Shown piece by piece: positions 57,109 to 64,000 of a stretch of 64,000 bases of DNA; the first letter of the stretch is position 1, and every line of letters starts with the position of its first letter. The notes beneath the pieces were generated by a model. That model was not told the DNA's origin, searched no databases, and saw only the letters and a list, made by a program, of their open reading frames with translations. The DNA comes from Tausonia pullulans (taxonomy: Eukaryota; Basidiomycota; Tremellomycetes; Cystofilobasidiales; Mrakiaceae): assembly GCA_951802195.1 (NCBI GenBank), contig OX637620.1:992001-1056000 (forward strand), read 5' to 3'. Position numbers and translations under genes: made by a program.

Positions 57109-59951
57109 TCACTGTCCGACTGTCTGAGTGACCTTGCCACTCTGTGCCACAGGCGGGGACGCCTTGCCTCCGTCGCCTCCACCAGCCACCTTTTTCGCCC
57201 CTCCACCTCCCTGAGGCCATCCCCCTCGTCGTAGCGGTCGCTGCATGTCACCCTTGAGGACAGCTTGTTCGCATACATCGTTGAACGTCTTGCCCTCGCT
57301 CAGAAGATTGTACGCCCTCTGGAACTCGCCGATGATCCGCTCGCACGTCGCAGGGTGCTCAATTCCCTGAGGGCAGTTCTGTTTGATCCCCACGAAAGAA
57401 CGAGTCAGTCAATCAGTCTCATCTGATGTACGGGTGGTATCGATGGACCTTTGAGCGGATAAATGGGTCCTGGATGACAAGTCTCGTCCCGACCCATTTC
57501 GGGCTCTGCCAGCTGGGATTGCTCTCATCCTCGACGACGACCATATCCGACGAAGCCGCTTGCTCTCCGGCAGCAGCGGCAACATCCTGGTGGCTTCCGC
57601 TGGCGCCTCGGCTAGTCCGGGTCGGGTCGTAGGGCGGGTCGCGGCGGGCGATGCCGCCTTGGAGTGGGCTGGCAAGACAGCTCTGTAAGGGCAAGGGAAG
57701 GAAGGATCAGAAAAAGTTCTAGAGGAAGGCGAGGAAAGGAAAGCGGACTCGCATTCCAGCGCCAGCTTCCCTCAAACATTTCGCCGTCTGCGAGGAAGGC
57801 GATTGCCTGATCAGCTGACCGTCACGTAGAAGCCAGAGAGTAATTGGTCGTGCTCACAGTAGCCAAAGAAGTTCGTGACGAGCTGTCCGACGTCGATCCC
57901 ATCGTTCCTCGCCCTCCACTCATCCGCCTCCTCTTTCGTCATCCCACTTTCACGCCCACTCGGCACAGCCTCCCCGCGTGTGCTTAACACGGGACAGAAT
58001 GTCGTTTCGACGCATCGAGCAGGGACCGTAGGCTGCTGGACGCCTCGCCGGAAGCGCGTCTGGCTTCGAAGCCAGATCTCAGAGTGAGGGACGTTCAGCC
58101 GAGCAAGGAGGCTGAGTGACTGGAGGTTGGGGAGGAGGGGTGGGGAGGCGAGTGATTGGAGATAAGAGATGCAGAGGAGATTGAGAGCGTAGGAGGAGAG
58201 AGTAGCAGGTCCAGTGGCACCAGATCTGGCAGCGCCGATAGGAGTGTGAGAGCTTGTCAGGCTTTTTTTTGCCCAGCAGAAGGAAAGGGGGCTAGATTAC
58301 TGACGGATCGTTGATCTTGCGGGCCTTAGCCCATCGCTTTACAGCGTGAATAAGAGGACGGAGGGTATGAGGGGCGAGGAAGCAGTAAGACTGGATGAGG
58401 AACGAGTTGTTGGTACCTGAGTGAGTGTAATGAGCGAGCAAAATCAGAATCTGATTCAATGTTGAGAGTTCGTGCTCCTGTGCAGACTCACCTCCGAGAT
58501 CATTGATGCTGCAAAAGGGAGTGTTGGTCATCAGCATGGCAGACTTAGAAGTGGGCATGGCCACCTCACTCACTTTACATCAACCTCGAGTCGCGTCGGC
58601 CCATCCCGGAACTTGACTGTGAAACGTCCCATCAAAGTTCAGTAGCCACCTAGAGATCGAGTTACATTCCTGGCTCGACTAACCGATAGGAGTCGCAGCG
58701 TGAACAACAGGATTGACGTCCACCGCTTCAGCCCTTTGTCGGAGTGCCTCCGCTAGCCAACGGACGTTGTAGATCGGGCCCATCTTCATCGGCGCCTTGT
58801 ATCCCGTTGGGTTGTCCAAATCCTTGGTCCGGATAGCGCGTACTTGAATCAGATCCCAGATGTCGATTACGCGAGGAGTCAGGAGATACGCACGATGATG
58901 GAAAGGTCCAAATCGCTCGAGTCGCCGTCGGAACCGATGGCAGCCGAGCCAAACTGAGCAATCCGATATTGGGGTCCAAAGGAAGCTACAGCGACTGCGA
59001 TACGTCTCAAGGCTGACGCCCGCTTCTTCATCGTAGCGGAGGAGGGCTGGGATGCCTAAAATAAAATGGACAAAGTGGCGGGTGTCAAGAGCGAGCAACG
59101 ACTCAAGAGCATCGACCGAGCACGTACAATCCAAGTCTCGAGGATCTCGCGGTGCAAAGGCCCGCCAAAACAGAGAAGTTCTGCTGGGACTGTTGAACGA
59201 GGGTCCGGGGAGTCATAGAAGGAGGAAGGGAAGCGAGGATCGCGGTGCAAAAGGGTGTTGGTGTCGGGAAGCGGGCGCTTGCTTGCCCCGTTCGGCCGAG
59301 ATTGCGAGCGGGATCCAGGTTTGAGTGCGGATACTTTGGGGCCAGCGGGATTGAGGAGTGATCCGACGGGATACGGTGACGGCGCTTTAAACAGGAAAAG
59401 AGGTGGTGGCGCGTCAGTGACACGACCAAGGTATCCACAATTCAACAGATGCTCGCATGAAAGAAAGGCGTCAGTGCAGGATGTTCATGACAGCCTCTCT
59501 ATTCCGAACTGAAGAGCTTCGGACAACAGCGTGACGATACTGGCTGGCTCAGGCACATGTTGCGGCACCATGGCTGGCTAGGGCAGCGTCAACAATTATA
59601 GCTGGGCGAGCGCGTCAGAGTCACAGGCCAGCTAGGCAGACATCAAGAAGAATGCACCCTAGAGGACCCCTCGCCTGGACCCAAGCAGCTAGCACGAGAA
59701 AGACGACGTGGGATCGAAGCACGACCAGTAAAGACAGACACATCGGACGCACCTGGTGGTTTCTTGTCGACGTTCTCGCCACCACCGCTGCTTCCACCCG
59801 CCGCACGTTTCCCGGCCCTCCGAACAGATCTCGCACCCGTGCCCGTCTTCGCTGCTCCTCTCTGGATAGGCCCGCCACTCGACGTGGAATCCGCTGTTGG
59901 GGGGTGGTCGGCGGCGACGACGACACGAGGCGGCGACTGAGTGGGCGGCAT
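57109..59951 (-). CDS. Cid1/TUT-type terminal nucleotidyltransferase
   Basis: RNA 3'-nucleotidyltransferase of the Trf4/Cid1 superfamily (poly(A) or poly(U) polymerase). Starts at ATG 59951 (MPPTQSPPRVVVA) with a low-complexity N-terminus. The catalytic palm shows IAQFGSAAIGSDGDSSDLDL (Gly-Ser and the first two Asp) and RLEVDVKINDLGG (third Asp, followed by NNSFLIQSYC). Then come TLRPLIHAVKRWAKARKIND, the PAP/25A-associated part with SSYALNLLCISYLQSL, GQLVTNFFGYYG and RLVIQDPFIRSKN. A Gly-rich tail ends TQTVGQ at 57109. Whether it adds U or A depends on a His residue that I cannot place with certainty. Divergent from the next gene by 285 bases. Confidence 0.82.
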
Positions 59952-60236
59952 TGTGTTGAGAGCGACCTTGGCGACGTGCCGAAGGGCTAAGGCTGCGCGG
60001 GTGGTCACGATTGGCGGGCGTTGGCCGTCGAGCAATGTCGACTAGAAGGGGAGAACGAGCTGGGGACTGGACTAAGAAGAGAGGAGGTAACTGGATGAGC
60101 TGAGAACGCGCCGAGCTTGGGCGGGTGGGCCATGCGGAGCGAAGGGGAAAGGCCTAGTTGAATTTGGGTCAGCGACCTCAACGCAACCACCAACCGACCG
60201 ACCCTTGTCTTGCCCAGCCGCCAGTCGCTTATCAGC

Positions 60237-62910
60237 ATGGCACCCACGCTCTCCCCGCCGTCCTTCTTGGCGTCCTTCAACACCGTCGCCTCGACGTCAT
60301 CCGCCCCCGCCGTCGCGTCTGGCAGCCGCTCGCCCGTTAAGGTCGCCAGCGTCCAAACCGCTAAGGGCAAGGGCCGCCGTGCCATTGGCGAGGAGGCCGC
60401 CATCGCTGTCGATGGAGAGGGAGTCTGGAGGTTCGACGTAAGTGTTTCAGAGCATGCGAATGACGGGGGGAAGGGGTAACCGGGGGCTAGTCTAGGGATC
60501 TGCTCGCCCTATACCCGTCTCCTTGCACAGACCTTACCATGTCTCCTCTCCGTGCATCTTTCTCTCCACCCTGGTACTTGATCACACCTGATGTAATCTT
60601 ACCCATCATGAACTTTCTTCCGACAGATTTCGACGACGAACCCGTCCTCCTCTCACACGGTTCCAGCCTCGACGACGTTCGCAACCGCGCCGCTCTGCCT
60701 CGCCTCGGGCGAAAGCTGTCTCACGCTCGTTGGTGTCACTTCTGGGGACGAGATTCCGAAGGAGAAGCAGGGAAAAATTATCTGGGTCTGGAGGGATGAG
60801 GAGACGACCAAGGAAGAGATTGAGGTACGCTCATCGGCCTGTCGTCCGTCCGGACAGCGACGCGTCTTGTGTTCCATTCTGTTCGCAGCAGGTTTTGAAC
60901 GCGTCTTTCTTCTCTCCTGCAGCTCGAATATCCCGTGACTAGCCTTCTGGCGCTCCCCTCTCATCCCGAATATGCTGTCGTGCTCAGCGCGTCGTCGCCC
61001 TCGCTTCTATCGCTCGCGTCCTCCCCGCCGACGCTCCTCCCATCCGACCTTCACTCACTCCGACCGTCGTCCGCGCGCGTCCCGGTCATGGCCGTTGCCT
61101 TCTCATGCAAGCAGGCGACCTTCGCACCCGGAGAGCAGGGCGATGTCATCGTCGAGTTTCTTTCGGACGGCACGCTCAAGGCTTGGAGTGTCGTCTCGAA
61201 CGAGAACGACGTCCCTATCCTGGTGCTTGAACGCGACATCAAGATCGCTGGCCTCGAACCTAGCGAGGTTGTCACCCGCGCTGGCATCTCTAATAAGGGT
61301 CTTATCCAAGTCCTGAGTGAGCATCTCTCACATTTTCCTAAAGTTTAGTTTTTTTGCAACCCCGAAAACTGATCTGTCCTCTCTGTCCCCTCCAGCCAAC
61401 CGCTCCCACCTCCATACCAACACCCTTTCCGCCACGACCATTTCGGCTGCGCTCTCCACCCACACCTTCCCCTCTCCTTCCTCGCTCACGACCATATCCC
61501 CGCTTCCATCGACGCCGTACTCGCTCCTCCTCGAGCCTGCGACGTCACTTCTTCATCTCCTTTCGCCCACGTACCCGGCCGTTCTCGCATCGACCGAACT
61601 CCCCTCCTCCATGCTCGGTGCTGGTTCTGCCATTGACGCCCTTCCGCTCGGAGGGGGCCGAATTGCCCTCGTTGGCGCCGCCCACGCGTCTGAATCTGGA
61701 GCGGCCAAGATTGGCGTCTGGGTCGTCGACGTCCTCGGTCTCGCCGCCACTGGCGGAGCTGCCCCCGGGTCCATCGCCGAAGCGCTCTTCACCGGTGACC
61801 GGACGGCCAAGGTCCTTATCCCGGCGCCTGCGCACGTTGCCCATCACTCAACCTCGGCTGAGCCGTTCCACAACCTTGTCGCGCGGATGCGGCTCGTCCT
61901 CTCACCCTCGTCGATGCATACGCCCGAGGAACAGCTCGTGCAGGCCGAGAAGATTTGGACCGAGGAGTTTACGCTCGAGCAGGAGCGTCTCAAGGCGACC
62001 CACCGCAAGCCTGACCCTTCCCTGCCTTCGACCGTTGCTCGGTCGCTTCTCAGCCTTCTTCTTGAGCCAACGCTCTCTCCCGAGGCCTACCCACGGGAGA
62101 TCATCGGTCGTCTCATTCTCCGCTCGATGATCACCGACCGATCGCACGCCTCTTCCCACGGCGGGTTCGTCGCTACCTTACTCGCTAGGGGCGACTGGGA
62201 CAATGTCATGGCCGCTCTCCGGACCAAGATTCCCGAGATCCCCGAGCCCGTTGTCGTTGCGATTCTCAAGCGGATCCTCGCGTTCCCAGAGAACGCCAAC
62301 CGGGAGGGAGCCCCAACGGCTACCAGGGCTATCACCGAGGTCGTGAGGTACGGCGTCTACAGCGAGGACAGCGCGTGGAAGGACGCGCTCAAGAATCTTG
62401 GAATTGAAGCGGTCATCAAGATTCTTGAGGTGATCGACGGATGGTTCGCCAAGTGGAACGAGGGCACGCAGGCCAAGCTCCCCGAGCCGGAAGAGGTGGG
62501 TACCCGCACGCTCTCAATCTCTTCCCTTTCGTTCGAACGCGAAGCTGACCTTTTCCTACCTTCCGTAGACAATTCCCCTCTTGACCCTCATCTTCGACAC
62601 CCACCTCCTCCCTCTTCTCACCCACCCCTCCGCCCCTCCCGTACTCGCCTCGCTGCACGCCCATCTCGCCCCCTACGTCCGGATGCAGCGCGAACTCGAG
62701 TCGGCCAAGTCGGTCCTCGATGGCTGCCTTCGGATGGGTCGGGCGGCCGTTCGCGAGCAGGCCGCTGTCCAGGCAGCTGCTGCTTCTGCGGCCGCGGCCG
62801 CGAACAGCGCCAACTCGAAGACGAAAAAGGCTGGCGGTGGGAAGCGCACCCCGGCGAGTACGAAGGCGGCCGATGCGAAGGTGTACAGGGTCGAGGAGTT
62901 CGCTCTTTGA
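60237..62910 (+). CDS. Probable Utp8/NOL11-type small-subunit processome protein
   Basis: Starts at ATG 60237 (MAPTLSPPSFLASF). The N-terminal half looks like a beta-propeller (IAVDGEGVWRFD, LTLVGVTSGDEIP, IIWVWRDEETTKE, VIVEFLSDGTLKAWSV, GGGRIALVGAAH). The C-terminal half is helical (PEEQLVQAEKIWTEEFTLE, SLLSLLLEPTLSPEAYP, VATLLARGDWDNVMAAL, LEVIDGWFAKWN), with a basic Ala/Lys-rich end (NSKTKKAGGGKR) and a last YRVEEFAL. This architecture resembles Utp8/NOL11, a t-UTP factor for rDNA transcription and pre-18S processing, but no single motif is decisive. Exons begin at 60237, near 60627, near 60922 and near 61396, with a last intron near 62495-62570. Stop TGA 62908. Confidence 0.5.
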
Positions 62911-63679
62911 GGATACCAATGAGCCTTGTCTCTTTTTATTTCATGCGTCGGGGTAAACAGAGACTCGACTGCGAGGGAGTACAAAGGAACGTTGACATAA
63001 AGCAGCATGCACAATGTGGGACCTCCATCGTTGTAGTCAAAAGCTGCGGCTTCATCTCGCTGACCTCAAGAGAACGACGGGGCATTCTTTGTTGAATGCT
63101 GACCGACAACAAAAAGATGACATCAGCGTGTTAGAAGACGGCGGCAGAACTAAGGAAGAGGGATCTCATCATACCCCGAGTGCTTGGGCAAGACGAGCCA
63201 CATGAAGTATTGAGGTGGGCCGGAGGACAAGACCGTCATTTACTCAGGCTAGGGGTACGCGAACTTATCCGGCCACATCTTGAGCGACCTATAAGTTGAA
63301 TGAGGTCCGACGTGGCCAGGTTGCGTGTGACATTGTATGCCTAGTCGATAGGGCTTCACCAGGATGCACTGCTTCTTTCGAGGAAGAGCCGTCGAGAGAT
63401 GATGGGCTTTGAACGGACGAGGCCGGGAAACCACCGCTCGCCCAAGCGATTTCTGCAACGACAGGGGCTCGCTGGAAACGCGTAGGCGGTCGGCCCACAA
63501 GGTTTCAACGAGCCTTGTGTTCTTTTGCATCGATCAAAGGGAGACAAGGAGCAAGGCATGAGGAAAGTCCATAGGTAATAACAGAGCACCACGACGGTGC
63601 AGACTAACAGGAGTAAAGTGCAGAAGAGGATGGTAGAGAACAATGAGGCGATGAAAGAGGAGCTAGCTAGCGCGCACGA
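62911..63679. other. Intergenic: convergent 3' ends of Utp8-like gene and glutamate dehydrogenase
   Basis: 769 bases between facing stop codons. A 93-codon minus-strand frame (63530 to 63249, ATG-initiated) has no recognisable product, and I treat it as chance. No RNA gene or repeat is seen. Confidence 0.5.
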
Positions 63680-64000
63680 CTAAGACGAGAGAGCGTTGTT
63701 CGAGAGTTGGGAGAAGTAGAGGAAGAAGTCGACCTGACTAGCTCCGATGCCGTTGAGGTAGATGAAGTGGGATGAGACATAGGCCGACCAGAGGGCACGG
63801 AGGTACTGCTCCGGGAGTCGCTGAATGAGCGTCTCGAGGCCAACGTGGTCGACGAGCGTCTTGGGGATGGCCATGCGAAGGACAGCCTTGGTCGAGGCCT
63901 CGAGCTCGTAGAGGCCATGCGACTCCTCAAGCTCGACCTGGAGAGCGTTGAGCGTCGAAGAGAGCTCGTCCGAGAGAAGCGTGCGAGGGGAGGCACCCTT
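63680..64000 (-). CDS. GDH2: NAD-dependent glutamate dehydrogenase, C-terminal end (cut by window edge)
   Basis: Only the last 106 codons are present; the rest lies beyond the right edge. The sequence LLSDELSSTLNALQ, YELEASTKAVLRMAIPKTLV, GLETLIQRLPEQYLRALW, SSHFIYLNGI and GASQVDFFLYFSQL matches the C-terminal end of the large fungal NAD-GDH, the catabolic enzyme releasing ammonium from glutamate. Stop TAG at 63680-63682. Confidence 0.85.
   Translation of the reverse strand, partial: KGASPRTLLSDELSSTLNALQVELEESHGLYELEASTKAVLRMAIPKTLVDHVGLETLIQRLPEQYLRALWSAYVSSHFIYLNGIGASQVDFFLYFSQLSNNALSS

Noticed and set aside
63249-63530. 93-codon minus-strand frame between the Utp8-like and glutamate dehydrogenase genes
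   Set aside because: No recognisable motif, no exon context, and it lies in the expected 3' regions of two convergent genes.

Overview
The window looks like nuclear DNA of a basidiomycete yeast or filamentous basidiomycete. Nearly every gene is broken by many short GT-AG introns (mostly about 45-110 bases), the DNA is GC-rich, intergenic gaps are short, and the set of housekeeping genes is fungal (velvet factor, lipin/Pah1, Gcn5, Sfc1- and Ymc-type mitochondrial carriers, NAD-dependent glutamate dehydrogenase). The intron density and protein sequences would fit Pucciniomycotina (Microbotryomycetes-like), but I cannot fix the species. I found no rRNA, tRNA, CRISPR array, transposon or virus-like element.

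Layout, left to right. 0-6 kb: the 3' part of a velvet-domain regulator (+) faces a gephyrin-type molybdenum-cofactor enzyme (-). 6-13 kb: a 1.8 kb divergent spacer, an oligopeptide transporter (+), and a small two-helix membrane protein (+). 13-27 kb: a block of four minus-strand genes: methylthioribose-1-phosphate isomerase, lipin-type phosphatidate phosphatase, an AIFM2/FSP1-like flavoprotein, and a Mei2-like two-RRM protein. 27-35 kb: a plus-strand run with mitochondrial ribosomal protein uL23m, xylulokinase and a GH5 glycosidase. 35-42 kb: succinate/fumarate carrier (-), histone acetyltransferase Gcn5 (-) and a Ymc-type carrier (+). 42-55 kb: dynein light intermediate chain, glutamine synthetase and mitochondrial isoleucyl-tRNA synthetase (all +). 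55-64 kb: splicing factor Syf2 (-), a Cid1/TUT-type nucleotidyltransferase (-), a probable Utp8/NOL11-type nucleolar protein (+), and the C-terminal end of NAD-glutamate dehydrogenase (-), which runs off the right edge.

This is mostly an ordinary housekeeping region, not a gene cluster. Several genes touch nitrogen use (molybdenum cofactor, peptide import, glutamine synthetase, NAD-glutamate dehydrogenase), but they are dispersed. Divergent pairs with short shared promoters are RRM protein/uL23m (308 bases), Gcn5/Ymc carrier (220 bases) and TUTase/Utp8-like (285 bases).

The most unusual structure is upstream of glutamine synthetase. A decayed, inverted duplicate of the 5' part of that gene lies about 0.7-1 kb before its start, and intron 1 of the live gene itself carries a 17-base exact copy of exon 2. 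Other points of note are two consecutive microexons (18 and 11 nt) encoding the carrier signature of the Sfc1-like gene, a long insertion splitting the velvet domain, a histidine-rich linker in the gephyrin-like enzyme, and several small tandem repeats in promoters and introns.
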